Assembly: GCA_964035545.1 (NCBI GenBank)
Contig: OZ037769.1
Location: forward strand, 3,813,001-3,877,000
DNA length: 64,000 bases
Origin: Bugula neritina
Taxonomy: Eukaryota > Bryozoa > Gymnolaemata > Cheilostomatida > Bugulidae
Direction: 5' to 3'
The position numbers were made by a program, and so were the translations under genes. Shown here in pieces: positions 49,479 through 62,813 of this stretch (positions within the stretch are counted from its first letter, which is position 1; the number at the start of each line of letters is the position of its first letter). The notes beneath the pieces are model-generated. The model ran no database searches, was not told the origin of the DNA, and saw nothing but the letters and a program-made list of their open reading frames with translations.

Positions 49479-52400
49479 ATGCCGGAGGAATCGGTAAAAG
49501 TGGCTGTCAGGGTTCGACCATTCATATCCTTTTTCTGCAAACTATCTAGAGTGTTCGTAATTAGAAGAAAGCTAATTTTGATTTGTAGTTATGAATGCCT
49601 GGTCACACTAACAGCAACAGATATTGCAGCTTTCACAGTCATCTTACTTATTGTTATTAGGAAACGTTATTAGTAAAAAGTATTTTTAGCTTCTGTTTTA
49701 GTGAATAATAGAATAATCATATAATGAATGTATATCTAGTAGCCTACATTATAATGAAGGTAACAGTGAACAACCCAGCCAGTACACACTTTAGTTGGGC
49801 CAATTTTAACATAAACGCAAACAAATATTTGTTTTTATTAGTATTATTGTTTTTAGAAAGTTATGGTAATAACATTAAGATTTTGGAAAGTAATTCTATG
49901 CAATTAAAGTAAATATATACATACAAATACTTAGTCAATTTAAATAAGGTAATTATGATGTTTTCGAATATTGATAATATTGTACATATCAGTCTTAAAA
50001 ACACACCCGCACACACTTGACCTTGACTAGCTGTATACAATAAAAGAGAGCGTGCCAGAAATGCCACTTGTATAGTGGATATGAAAGGAATTGAGACGGT
50101 ACTAACTGACCCAGAAGGAGAGGACGAACCCAGAAAGTTTGCGTTTGACTTCAGTTATTGGTCATTTGATGGCAGCAAAGCCGATGCCAATGGATATTAT
50201 GGTCCAGATCCTAGTCATCCAAATGGGAAGAAGTTCTGTGACCAGGTATTTGATTGGCTCTTGTAATAAATTGTGTATTACTATTGGTTGTTGTAAACAA
50301 CTGGTTACTATATAAAGTATTGAAATAATGTTAGTCTAAACTCTAACTGCTAAATAAGTGCTACACCTACTCTATAGCATGCTTGTCAACCAAAACTCCT
50401 TAACTGCAATGAATAACCATATAAACTAGTTACACAGAGCAAAATTGTTTGCTCAGTTATTTTAAGCCTCACCATGCAAGCAAGTTAGAGTTTTACAATA
50501 GTTATTTACATTAAGTGATGTCCTAATACAATATACTGTGTACCATGGTTTGAATACCTGTCACACTGACCTCCAACAGTTGCTATAAATAAATATTCAT
50601 GCCCAGAATCTCAGACCTCAAACAACTAGAAACTAAAGAATTGTCAATTTTTTATAGCCATTAGCTCAATAATTATATATTTTTTTAATGTAAGAACTTT
50701 TCACTTTTCTCACATTTTAGAACCGTGTGTTTGATGATTTGGGTGTGGGAGTCCTAAACAATGCATGGGAAGGATTCAACTCAACTCTCTTCGCCTACGG
50801 TCAAACAGGAAGTGGCAAATCCTGGTCAGTGGTTGGATACGGCATCAATAAAGGTAAATTCACTTTTGGTGTAACAGTTGTTTGAGTAGTTTTCAATGAC
50901 AATGCTCTTACCTAGCTATAGTATAAGCTAAAAAAATTTTATATTAATTGTTTTTGAATCTCAAACTATATTGATAAATATTTGTCAATACAATAACATT
51001 TACTTATTGGGCTGTTTACCTCAACATATTATGCATTATCAACTGTACTAGAAACACATGCATTTAATTTCTGAACGTGCTTTAAACAACTAAGTGTATT
51101 ATTTCTCAAATTGTAGTGCAGTGCAAAAATATCTAGAAAATTCATAGGAATGAAAAAAGCAATGCAAAGCTATGCTTATGAAGCAGTGATATAAGAATAC
51201 ATTCAAAGAAAGAGATTAGAAATCATGAAAATCAATATAGTATTCTTCTAGATACTAGTTACTAGCTAATTGTCATAAAGTTGAAAATAGATGTTATAGC
51301 TATAAACACAGTTACTAGCAATGTATAAAATTCAATAAGCTTTTGTTTAAAGTTATAATAAATTATATATTATAAGAGCATTTAGCCTACATGTGGTTTT
51401 TGCCCTCTGAAGTAAAAGTTTTATATAGTAATGTGGTGTTTAGAATAAAGTATGAGTGGTTGTTACCCATAATTAAAGCCAATACCTATAAATAAAACCA
51501 TCATCTATAAATAAAACCACATCATATGACAAGATATGAATGAGATCAACTAATAAAAAAATAATTGTAAGTAAAGCCTTATTCAATTGTCAACACAGTG
51601 GTTGATCAGGCATTAAAAAGTATTTTTACTATTAACTAATCAATGATATTATGTAATAAGTATTATAGCAATAATGTTGTTTGGTGTGCAGGAATCGTAC
51701 CCAAGTTCTGTGAGAAGATATTCCAACAGATAGATGAGAAGAAGGCAGGGGGAGATAACACCGAGTACCAGATTATATTCAGCATGTTAGAAATATACAA
51801 TGAGGAAGTAAGAGACTTGCTTGTCTCGTCCAATCCTAGGGGTGGTATGAAAATAAGAGAGAATCCAGCTACAGGGTTCTATGGTAAGCGAAGAATTCAT
51901 CATCTATAGTATTCCTTTCTTTTTTCCTGCGTATAAACTATATTATTACAAGGTTATGCTTAGCTTTATTCAAAGAATAGTAATAATTATGTAATATGTT
52001 ATATGGTTTTAACTTGGTGAAATGTTTGAAATAAGCATATATTTGGTAGAAGACATTGATGTTATTATTACACACTTTTGCTAATATGATTAGGATATTA
52101 GCCAAATCTCCAATAATATTTGTTATTATTTTTAGTAATAATAAGCGTCTAGCAAGACAGAGTGCAGTTTCTGTGGGTACTACTTTTGTTGATAAAAAAT
52201 GAACTTTTTAGCTGCAAATATTTTGATCAGTGTATGCTGGCAGCAGATATTTGATAGTCATTGCTGACTTATGCTACATCTAACTAGAAAAAAATTTAAA
52301 GAAATTTTGTCACCTATAATCCATGATTAAATGTCATGTGTTATATCCAATAGCGCAAGGACTGACCATGTTCCCAGTGGCGAGCTACGCTGCCATAGAA

Positions 52401-55400
52401 AGTAAAATGGAGGAGGGGACGCAGAACCGTACAGTGGCAGCAACACAGATGAACGCCACAAGCAGCAGAGCTCACACAATCGTGGCCATCACATTTATTC
52501 AGAAATACAAAAATGCTGCCGGTGCTGAGACAGCTAAAAAGTCTGTTGTAAACCTGGTCGATCTTGCCGGAAGGTAAAATATTATATAAATAATATTCCC
52601 CTAATTCAATTACATGAGAGTGCTGAGTTTGTATAACCATAGTGTCAATTGAGTTTCATTTAATCTGTTGTCTTTGGTGTCTTGGTTTTGGAGATATAAA
52701 CAGCAAGAGTTCATTAATGAAATGCATTGTCAAAATAGAGAGCAACCTCGAGTTCTAAAAATAGAAACATTATGCTTATACTTTCCCCTATGTGAGAAAG
52801 TTTAATGATAAATCCATTTTTTTAAAAGTTTGTAGAGCTTTAGATAGCTATTCACTATATCATCTAGTAGATTGCAGTCCTGCATGGGCAGCTATATTTA
52901 TAGTTATATTGTGTGAAATACAATATAACGCATTACACTTTAAACACTTTGTAGTGAAAGAGCAGCCAACACTGGGGCTACTGGAGACAGGCTAAAGGAA
53001 GGGGCGGCCATCAACCTCTCCTTGAGTAGCTTAGGAAACTGCATCGCTGCATTAGCGGACAACTCCAATGGAAAGAAAGTACGAGTTCCATTCAGAGACT
53101 CTGTGCTGACTAAGTTGCTAAAGAATGCCCTCGGAGGAAACAGCAAAACTGTGATGGTAAACACTTATAGAATATTGCTATCAATCCTCATAATATCATA
53201 ATGCACATGCTTAATCAGACTAATATAATCTACATTATATTGTCCACTTCCCCAGCATGTAAATCATCTGAATGTATGAGAGTTAGGGCAAAGTCCTCAT
53301 AAATTAAGCCAAAGTGTACAAATTCTGGAAATTGTATATAATATTTGCATATTTTATTCAATAGTTTAAATGAATAAAGAGTAGCATATGTGTGATGGGG
53401 ATCAGTAGTTATTTATTCCTGCTACATCATGCGTGTGCACTTCTAAAGAGTGATTGTCTACCCTTAAAAGTTGCCTTTCTTCATTTAATAAAAAACTTGT
53501 TAACTGGTAACTTGCCAAAAATAAAGTGTTTAATAATTTTTGTAGCTTCATAATTTTAGAGGCTTGCATTAGCCAACTCTCGGACAGTTTGAAAACATTT
53601 CAATGCCTTGCACAAACTACAACTTCTATAATATAATATTATAATATTATATACTATTATAATATTATATAATATTATAATAATTCTTTTAAATGTAAAA
53701 TTTGATGTTTTAGACGTTTTTCAATGAAAAACAGAAATTAATCTGTCAAGTTTAGAACTTATTCTATACCCTGTACCACCGGTTAGCTAATTCTATTTTT
53801 AGATTGCTGCCATCAGTCCAGCGGATATTAACTATGAAGAGTCGCTGTCGACATTACGTTATGCTGACAGAGCCAAGCAGATCAAGACGGTTGCAGTGGT
53901 GAATGAAGATCCCACAGAGAAGTTGATAAGAGAGTTGCAAGAAGAGAATGACAGACTGAAAGAGATGCTGGAGTCCGGAGGGGTGGAAATACCAGAAGGC
54001 AATGGAGAACACGGCATAGAGAAACAAGAAGGAATGTCTAAAGCAGGTGAGCTTTTTCATGCTGAATATAAAATACTTAAACAAATACTTAGTCTATGTA
54101 TTTTAATATTCTTTCAGCTATATAGAAAAATTGAAATTTTGTTTTGTCTTCTGAATGAATTTAATTGGACATGTTTTGAAGCTAAAAATTATAAAAATAT
54201 ACAAATTATTTGTTTTAATGCCAAGTAATGGTACCATTTACATGTTTTATATTTAGACTACTCATAATTAAGTTTGAATAAAAATGAATTCTTATAATTC
54301 GAAGGATAATGAGATTGATAGGAGAAAAAGGAATTTTTTTCAGTACCTAGGTATAAATTATGTTAATTACATAAATAATATGCATGCTTGTGAAAGTAGT
54401 ACAATATTTGTTCAAGATTCGTTTTTTTGTTCTGCAGACGTTGATGCTTTGAAGAAAGAATTAGAGGAAGAATATGCTGAGGCACTTGAAGAGAACAAAA
54501 GAAAGATGGCCGAAATGCAGAAGAACTATGACGAAATGCTGAAAGAAGCAGAAGAAAGTGATGCAGTGAGTAATTATTTTTTATTTAGCAAATTGAAAAG
54601 CAAATTTATAATATGCTTTTCAAATCAAAGATATCACATAAATTATACAGCTATAAATGAAAGGCAAAATTTACCAGCTTTGTATATAATATTAGCTTTT
54701 TTCGATATGACTTTGGCTGCAAAGGAAGATAAATTTGGAACTTTTGTATGCAAAGTTTACAGTATGCTTCGCTCAATTTAAAAATAAATGGCTTATATAT
54801 TACCATGCATCTCTATTTGTATAGCTATACCAATATGTACTAATATTTCACATTATTAATATTTCACATTATAAGATACATAAAAGAGATTAACTGGTAA
54901 AATTAATTATCAACTAATTAAATTATTAATAGCACTTCATAAAATGAAGGAGGAATAGTGCAGTTGCATATTTGGGATTATTTTAGCCTAAAGCAGCTGT
55001 GAAGGCATCAGACGATGAGAAAAAGAAATCTCAGAATTACTTGACCAATCTGAACATGGACCCAGCATTGTCTGGGTACATCAAGCACTTCCTGGAGGGA
55101 GATAAGACTATCGGCAACAAGAGAGGAGAAACAAGCGGTATCTGTCTTCCAGGTGAGTTGTGTTCTCATCACAGTGATTGTCTTCCCATGATGGTTGTTG
55201 TCTTCTCATCACAGTGATTGTCTTCTCATGGTTCTAGTTGTCTTCTCATCACAGCGATTGTCTTCTCATGACTGTAGTCTAATGTTTATACTATCTTGCT
55301 CTCTTTTGGAGATTCTTTGAATTTGATTCATTCATGATAACAAACCATCTTGGAGATGTTGAGTTTAAGTTAAATACATGCAGCTGTACCTGAAACAAGA

Positions 55401-58400
55401 ACATAACTCCTAAAGTAATGGATAAAAACCATGCATATCTAGCTTTAAGATGGAAATAATAATGTCTAGCTCTAAGATTGATGTCTAGTTTTAAGCTATA
55501 ATGATACAATGAGGTCTAGTTTAAAGCTATAATGACACAGTGATGTCTATTCCACAGGTCCTAGTATATTAGAGAAACACGCTCTAATAACAGGAGAAAC
55601 CGGCTCCTGGACGCTAGAGAAGAGTTCAGAAGCTGCCAGACTTCTGGTTAATGGAGAACCTGTACAAGAGCCAACCAAATTGAGTCATCTTGACAGGTGG
55701 GTGAAGGTGCTTGCTGTAGTCTGTATCTCATGCAGGTGATGATAACTCCTAGCTCCATGTGCTCGCATTTAAACATTCAGCTGCACATGAGTTCTTTCTA
55801 ACAACTCTTGAAATTCTAATACCTTTAAGTGCAGTACATATTGTAAGCATAATAATATAAAGCAGCCATTTAGTACTTTGTTACATGTCACATGACTTTA
55901 GTTATGTTTGCTATAATTAAAGTCAATTTGCCATAAAATGCGTTTTTGAAGTGAAAAGCAGCCCTGAAAAATCATTTAACAATTTTTTTTTAAAAAAGTA
56001 ATCTCATTGCAATATATTTTCATAATTTTAGCCAGAAAAACTAGAAAGCAAATTCATGTTAACGATTTTTAAAAATCATTAATGCCAAGAATATTAACAA
56101 CTATGTATTACATGTTTGAAATATTTAACCCAAAGGCACTTGTTATATGGCTACTACCATGCTGAAACTGGGAAAATAGGGAGGCTTTGATTAAACCGCT
56201 AGGCAACCCTGCTTAATAAAACCTAAACAAAAGCACTTTTTTCATAGCCTATATTGATTTTTAGAATTATGTTTGGAACAACGCAGTTGTATGTGTTTAT
56301 TGACCATACTAAATATAAGCCTGAGGACCTACCAGAGTATGCTGATGCTATAGAAGAGATTGCGAAGAGCGCTGGTTTTGATACCAATGATGAAGAAAAG
56401 TCTCCAGGTTGAGATTTATTATATTGTAATGTTATTAATATACTGTATTATTGTTATTATATAATTATTAATATTATTATCAAGTATTAGAAAATGTAAT
56501 ATTATATCCTAAACAGCACATTATTAACATAAGCATTTTATAAGGCATCACACACACCCTCCAAACCTTCAGTTACCATGCAAAATGAAGCATTGCAACG
56601 AATAGTTTATATATTTTTTATAACTTTTCTTTACTTATTATTGAAGCAGCAAGAAGGAAATCTAATCTAACACCACATGCTATAAGATTTAACAAGATGC
56701 TGTTATAGTAGTAGTAGGACAAGCTTTTTATATTTATTTTATCTCGACAGCCGAAATGCTGCTCAAGGAAGATGTACTGGAGATTCTGCCATCCATTGAA
56801 GAAGCAAACTCAATATCTGAGGAGATGGACAAGAAGGTCACTTTTGAAGCAATAATTGTGTCTGCTGAGTCCAGAGGAGAAGTCAGCGGCAAACCAGAGG
56901 TAAGTATCAGATAAACTGTAAAAATCCTTACAAATATATTTGTCCAAATAAATGACAATAGAATGATCTCAATAGTAAAACCAATATACAGATTGTGTAA
57001 CTAGTATGGGTCAGGTTTAAATAGTCAGAATTATTTGGTGAGCTAGACTTTAAAAATTAGGACTTAGAAATATTTTGTAAAAGACAAAACTGCTAAAATC
57101 TTGTCACTATATTTTGACCCAAACAATTAAAGAGGTCTGGTCAGAGGTTGATCAGTAGTTTTGGCTAAAGACTCATGAAAATGTTTCTTTTTCCAATCTC
57201 TTTTGAAAAATGCTTCCAGTTTTGAAGTGTATTAATTATGTTGAACCTTTTTTATACTTATACTTGGCACTCACAGAAGAAAAATTAACTTTTATAGTTT
57301 AGAAAATATAGTATCATAACTAGAATTCATAAAATATAGAATAGAATTATAATATAGGTTAGATTTCTAGTCAAGAGAATACAACAGTTTCAAACCCTCA
57401 AAGATCTTAAGTACCATCTATAATTTTGAGTGTATTTGAATCATATTTTGTATAAAAATTATTATCTAATTAAATTATAAGTGTGTTATACTAATAACCT
57501 ATTGTGTATTTATACACTCTACTTAAATTGTAGTTATTTGTCCTCGTCAAAAACATTGAAACTGGCCTACAGTATTACTGGCCGAGAGAAAAGTTTTACA
57601 GCAGGAAGTTTGTGATGCAGGAGCTTTTCAGCAAGTACGACGATGACGCTGATGACTTTAACGGGCAAATTGCTGACGTAAGTTATTTTATGATTTTACG
57701 TGTCAAAATTATCGCATGACTATACCACATGGTTTTACTGCTAACTTATTACAGCAAAGTAAATTGCAGTAGGGTAAAGCCATTAAATTTACTTTGGTAG
57801 TATTTTAAATCTTTGAGGCTTAGTGGTAATAGCAACGGTAACTAAAAAACTACGATGCTGTATAAATCAGTAGAAATTTCCTACTCATCTTGACAGTTTT
57901 GCCATGCTTCACTTGTTGAAGCCCCCTATAAAGCTATTTTAACACTATAACAAGCATGAAAAGGAAAGATAACTCCAGTACCGCTCTTTTAAGAATAATC
58001 TATGCATGATAGTCATGTTAAGTTAAACTTATTTGTTACTGCATACAAATGGCTGATCCACTGGAGGTAAAAGTAGAATAAAACTACTACAATAACATTG
58101 CACAGTGAGTACCTGTTTATGTTATCTATAGGAGAAAGATCCCTTTACAATGAACCCTAAAGAAGATGTGCATATAGGTAGCCTAAAGGTCTATCTCCAG
58201 TCTTTAGCCTATAATATAGAGCTCACTGAACAGCTAGACATCATTGATTATCAATCAGAGCAGATTGGTGTTTGCAATGTAAGTCAAAATAAATTATTGC
58301 CATATAATATTATTGCTGTATATTATTTGCTAGAATGATCATTTGTTTAAAATTTTAAATGAAATCTTTATATAGATAATTCCAAATTGTCATGCCAATT

Positions 58401-61400
58401 TAGAATTATCTATATAACAATTGTATGCTAATCCCGAAATCCTACCAAAGAAACATATTCTACAATGATTTTCAATCTTTTCATTACTATATATCTGTAC
58501 AGCAACATTTTAATAGACTATTATAATGAATAAACCACACCTATATATAGCAAAATATTATAAAAAGATATGCTATTATATGATACATGCTGTATATGAT
58601 CATTATTAATGCTAATTTCTATGTGACTAAAGCATTAAAATGTTATAAATAGAAATACATTATTAATTTTGTTTTGCATACTTACAATTTAATTCTGATA
58701 TTCGACTTTAGTCACCTGCAGATGTTTGTCATATCATGCTTAGTCTAAGTAGACGCTCACCTATGCCGACTGTTTCTACTGTTTACACTTGTACTATGTA
58801 GGTGGAGATCTATCCTTGCACTGCTAAAGGTAAAATATTCAAACCAGAAGATGACGTGTTTGTGGACGATCCCCGTCAGCTGATTGGCCAAGATTTTCAT
58901 TTCAAAGTCAAGATTTCTGGTGCTCGAGGACTTCCAAAAAGATACAACGTAAGTTGAAAATTCCTTTTGCTTTGACTAGAATCTAATTTAGTTTATCGTG
59001 TTTACATATTTTATTGAAGATTGTTGAAACATCTTATGCTTTTTTGAAATTTTAATCTAATTTTACCAATAAAAATTTCCAACTCAACTTGCGGCAATAG
59101 CTTAGCTTTTTTCAAAAAAATAAGAGATGGAAGTAGAATATCTGTAAATAGTGTTATCATTCTGACTGGACAATGTAGTTGCTTTTCTATAGTATCACTC
59201 ATCCATCTTTAAACATTGCATTGTGGGTAGTTTAGACACCATTTTATAGGCTGTACTATCCTAACTATAGCAGATGACTGGTTTATTCTAGAATAACGGT
59301 AACAGATTTTGCCCTTTATATTGGCAAAGTAATATAAAATTTCATGTAGGTAGTCTCACTTATTAAACAATAGCATAAGATTGGCATCAAAAATATTATA
59401 ACCAAACTAAGTAGATTTTATTCTTGTGTGAGTATATCATTAAACAGCACAATTGCATGGCATACTAATTAGTATGTAATGTGCAATTTATACGAGATAG
59501 GTACATGAGTAGCCTAAATTTCAGAGAAAATCTATGACAAGCCTCTAGCTAGCAACATAAAAGCTATGCTACTTCCATTGGCGTATGTATATACAGTTAC
59601 ATAATATAGACTTGGCAAGTTAGCAAATATTTAGCTTCATCTCCATCTTTACGTATCCATAGGAGATGTACGCTGAGTACAGACTGAAAACTGATGTTGA
59701 TCCTGTAAGAACAAAAGCTATAGCAGGCACTAGTAACCCGGACTGGAGGCTAGAGAAGCAGTACGACTTCCCAAACCTCACAGAAGAGGTGAGTAGTGGA
59801 GGAGGGGGAGGGGAGTGGCACAGCATCAGTATTTTTCGAATTACTTTATTCAAAAATTGTATGAGCCATTACACAAACAAGTTCCAATAATTACTGCAGG
59901 CTGCATGCTTTGTTGTATGTACATAAATAAAACATTTAGAAGGTGTTTTTCACTCTAATTTATATATGTGTGAACAATTTTTTATTTTTATATCTTTGAG
60001 GGCCACATAAATGTAGGCTGGGCCCCCCTCCCCCCTGAATCCGGCCCTGGAGCTGCCTGTTGGACAGCCCTGTGCTAATTTAGTAGTGAGGCAGTCAACT
60101 CAATCTTATAACAGCTACTGATGTTTATTTGTGTGCAACTGCTTATTTGTATGCAACTTTATATAACTTGTCTGTAAGGGAAACAGCTGGCAGAGGTTCC
60201 TATCTCATTATCCTGTGCTGTGTAATGGAACATAATATTTAGAATGCAGCTATGGGGGTGAATAACCTCATTTGTAATAATTTATACATAGGCTGCATTT
60301 TTTTACATGGTGTAAGCCCATATATTAATTGTTATTTCATCAATGCAGATACTGCTATAACCATCTAGTAAGTTGAAAATAGCCTGCAAGTTGCATTGCT
60401 ATTGATGATATTGCATGAAAAACAACGCAATATCATTTAGAATTAATGCTTAACAATAATGCATCAGCCAGTTTTGTCATAAGGGATTGCAATGGAAGCA
60501 GTGTACAATGACCTTCACCTTTAGCAACTGACTACCACATACATACAAACAGTATACATATGTTATGTGTACAATTTGATGCAGTGCATGTAATAGAGTC
60601 TCAAATTGTTTCTTGCAGGATATCAAATATTTTGAGAATGGCTGCTTTATGGTTAAAATATTTGGCAAGCAAAATGCTGGTGCTGCAGCACGAAAACTTG
60701 ACACTAAAAAGGAGCTTCGAAAGAAGAAAGCTGCCAGAGGTCAAGTAGCGGTGGCAGCAAATTCAGTCAAGGTAAAATGACTGTAACAAGTATATATGCT
60801 ATAATAATTAGATAGTATGCTTACTATTCCACAGACCTGTAGATTATCGTATATATAGTGCTTCCGTACACAAATAAATGTCATATTCGCCATATATTTT
60901 ATTCGGCAACCAAGTTTTCAGCCTTTGTTTGTTCCACTAATAACCAGTTTTATTGAAATATGTAATTCAGACTAAAATATTGAAAATTGCAGATGTAACA
61001 TTACCTATTACACTTATGGTGTGCTATTTTGTAATCATAGCACATGCCACCAGTATAATGCAATGAATTTATTATGCTTGTTATCAAACGTGATATACGA
61101 CAAACGTTTGATCTAGGACCTGCATTAATTATAAAGATCTGAAGAACTTTTTGGCACACACACACTAGAGGCCACATATTGGCATAAAATTACACAATGG
61201 TGTATTATATCTATTGTTATGATATTATCATGATGAGCTCACAGCATAGCAATTAAAATGTTGAAATGATTAATTACTTTCGAACTTTTTAAACTCAATT
61301 GTCTACAAAAACTTATTTTAATTTCATTATAGTAATTGCTCAACATTGCATGCTTGCCAAAAATTGGAACCTATAATGTTTAGCTGCTATAACTTTAAAC

Positions 61401-62244
61401 TTTGTAAAACATATACTCACGTTTGGTAAATGTATCTATACATCTATATATCTCTCTGTGAGAGCACCATGAATTTATAATTAGGCTAAGGACTGCGGTG
61501 CCTTTTACTATGCTGTCAGCATGGTTTGAGGGCTGTGAAGCAATGCCCTTCCTGCCACCCCTAATGACTATAGGACTCAAAGCCATGATATGTGACACAC
61601 TAGGTCTGTGCTCTAGCCACTTGCTGCTGCATATGTTGAGATGTTGTCAAAAATGTTTTAGAAAAAAGTTGATCCAGACAACATGAAACTGCAACAAAAT
61701 GCTGTAGTTGCCCAGACAAGGAACAAAAAGCTCAATAAAAGATTGGTAAGAATAAAAGGCAATATCTCTTCATTACAACACCATGAGTCTCTGATTATCT
61801 CCAGACTATGTAGTTTTCTTGTACTGTGTCATTATTCATACATCAAATTTTACACCAATTTTAATAACATGTTTTATAGCATGTGGAAATACATTACCTT
61901 TTTAGGAATGGCTGAAAGACTTGTTGCGGGAAGCTAATAGCAGATCTAAGAAAAAAGTTCCAACTAGACTGATAATAGCAATTCTTGAAGCTAAGAACTA
62001 CAAAGAAGCAAAAAGAATAATTGCTTCCATAGGAAAGTCAAAAGGAGGAGGTAAAAGTTCGAGTTCCGCTTCTACTCCGGAACCACCCCGTGTTTCTAAC
62101 GGAGATGGCGCCGCTAAGGAGGGTTCAGACTCGGATTCTGATGATGAATTTTTAGTTAACCACAACATGTACGTCAAAAGTCAGCCTCTCTGCTATGCAC
62201 GTGACCCATTCAAACAAAATCAGATGTTTTTAATTCCATATTGA
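49479..62244 (+). CDS. KIF28: Kinesin-3 motor, KIF28/KLP-6 type
   Basis: Exons: 49479-49523, 50039-50245, 50721-50853, 51692-51883, 52354-52573, 52955-53156, 53803-54046, 54438-54565, 54987-55152, 55558-55696, 56265-56407, 56751-56899, 57534-57677, 58132-58278, 58802-58948, 59663-59788, 60619-60771, 61662-61745, 61906-62244. They total 3108 nt, 1035 residues, all phases consistent. The motor (1 to about 360) has VRVRPFN, P-loop GQTGSGKS (111-118), switch I NATSSRAH (226-233), switch II DLAGSE (262-267) and the [10 protein letters not shown] end. A short coiled coil covers about 415-457. An FHA domain spans about 470-590 ([31 protein letters not shown]). A KIF1-like stalk follows ([25 protein letters not shown], 49-residue exons) and a basic tail. 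GINKG between P-loop and helix, and the FSYWSFDG insert, favour KIF28/KLP-6 over KIF1. This subfamily moves membrane cargo, including polycystins in worm cilia. Intron 1 is AT-AC. Confidence 0.9.
49524..50038 (+). other. KIF28: U12-type AT-AC intron 1 of the kinesin gene
   Basis: Exon 1 ends at ...CGACCATTC (RPF) and the intron begins ATATCCTTTTT, the consensus minor-spliceosome AT-AC donor. It ends GTATAC before AATAAAAGAGAGCG (NKRER), restoring the invariant kinesin RPFN junction in phase 0. The branch-site core CCTTGAC (50021-50027) matches TTCCTTRAC in its last seven positions, with the branch A 12 nt from the AC end. No GT-AG alternative gives a sensible motor start. Confidence 0.88.
53625..53685. 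repeat. KIF28: AT-rich palindromic repeat in kinesin intron
   Basis: Repeated TAATATTATA blocks, self-complementary over most of the stretch. Confidence 0.7.
55155..55278. repeat. KIF28: About 40-bp tandem repeat directly after a kinesin donor
   Basis: Three imperfect units of TTCTCATCACAGTGATTGTC plus a variable CTTCTCATG segment, starting a few bases past the exon-9 donor at 55153. Confidence 0.75.
59800..60072 (-). mobile_element. Non-autonomous hAT-like DNA transposon (copy 2)
   Basis: Shares CACAGCATCAGTATTTTT, GAGGGCCACATAAAT and the terminal CAGGGCTGTCCAACAGG (minus-strand sense) with the copy at 23686-24057. The far end is missing. It begins about 10-20 bp after the exon-16 donor (59789) of the kinesin gene. 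Confidence 0.6.
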
Positions 62245-62733
62245 GGCTGACTATGTAAATTACCGAGTGCAGGTCACTGTGTAGCAAGCTGTCTTTTGAC
62301 ATCATTGTTGAATGGGTCACGGTGTTTTAAGTATATAAAGTTAAATGTGCACAAGACAATGAAATGTTTATTTTTTCGGTCATTTCATTTAAAAAAGCTA
62401 AAAAAGCCGTAGCTTTATTTAAAATTGTTAGAAATTTTGTGCAGAAGCAAACTTTAGTTAACATATATAATCTTTGACTTGGTTTGAAGTAGACAAAATT
62501 ATGTATCTATAAATTGTATTCTGGCAATGTGTTTCACACTTTACTCATGGTTATAATCAGCTATATGCAGAATCATTTGCTGAGCTGGAGTAAACTGAAA
62601 CATAGGGTGGATATCTGACTTATAAGTGTTTGTTTGTAGACTTAGAGGAGATGCCCAACATATAAGTGTTTGTTTTGTTGTAAACTAAAACTTAGAATAG
62701 ATATCTAACATGCAAGTGTTTGTTTTATTCTAG

Positions 62734-62813
62734 AACATTCAGACTCCGACTCTGAAGATGAAGTTGATATTGAGAAGGCGGAGGCCCAGTCATGTGCCTG
62801 TTTAGTATCCTAA
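62734..62813 (+). CDS. KIF28: Alternative last exon of the kinesin, encoding a CaaX box
   Basis: A good acceptor (TTTGTTTTATTCTAG) at 62733 opens a frame EHSDSDSEDEVDIEKAEAQ that ends SCACLVS and stop TAA. A donor inside the preceding exon (GGAG|GTAAAA, 62050/62051) leaves phase 1, which this exon accepts. The spliced product would be 997 residues and replace the last 63 residues of the read-through form. The final CLVS fits a CaaX prenylation motif, with Ser favouring farnesylation, and two further Cys precede it (possible acylation). The acidic SDSDSEDE block closely matches SDSDSDDE in the read-through form at DNA level, so one is a duplicate of the other. ATTAAA at 63014 suits this as the true terminal exon. 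Confidence 0.65.

Noticed and set aside
49300-49497. ORF overlapping the kinesin start in another frame
   Set aside because: No motif; the Ala run comes from a short CAG/GCA repeat. The kinesin ATG at 49479 in CACCATGC context with [11 protein letters not shown] is decisive.
49479-62244. KIF1/KIF13-type kinesin identity
   Set aside because: The FHA and KIF1-like stalk are shared by kinesin-3, but the FSYWSFDG insert and GINKG loop fit KIF28/KLP-6 better, and no PH or CAP-Gly domain is seen. A phylogeny would settle it.
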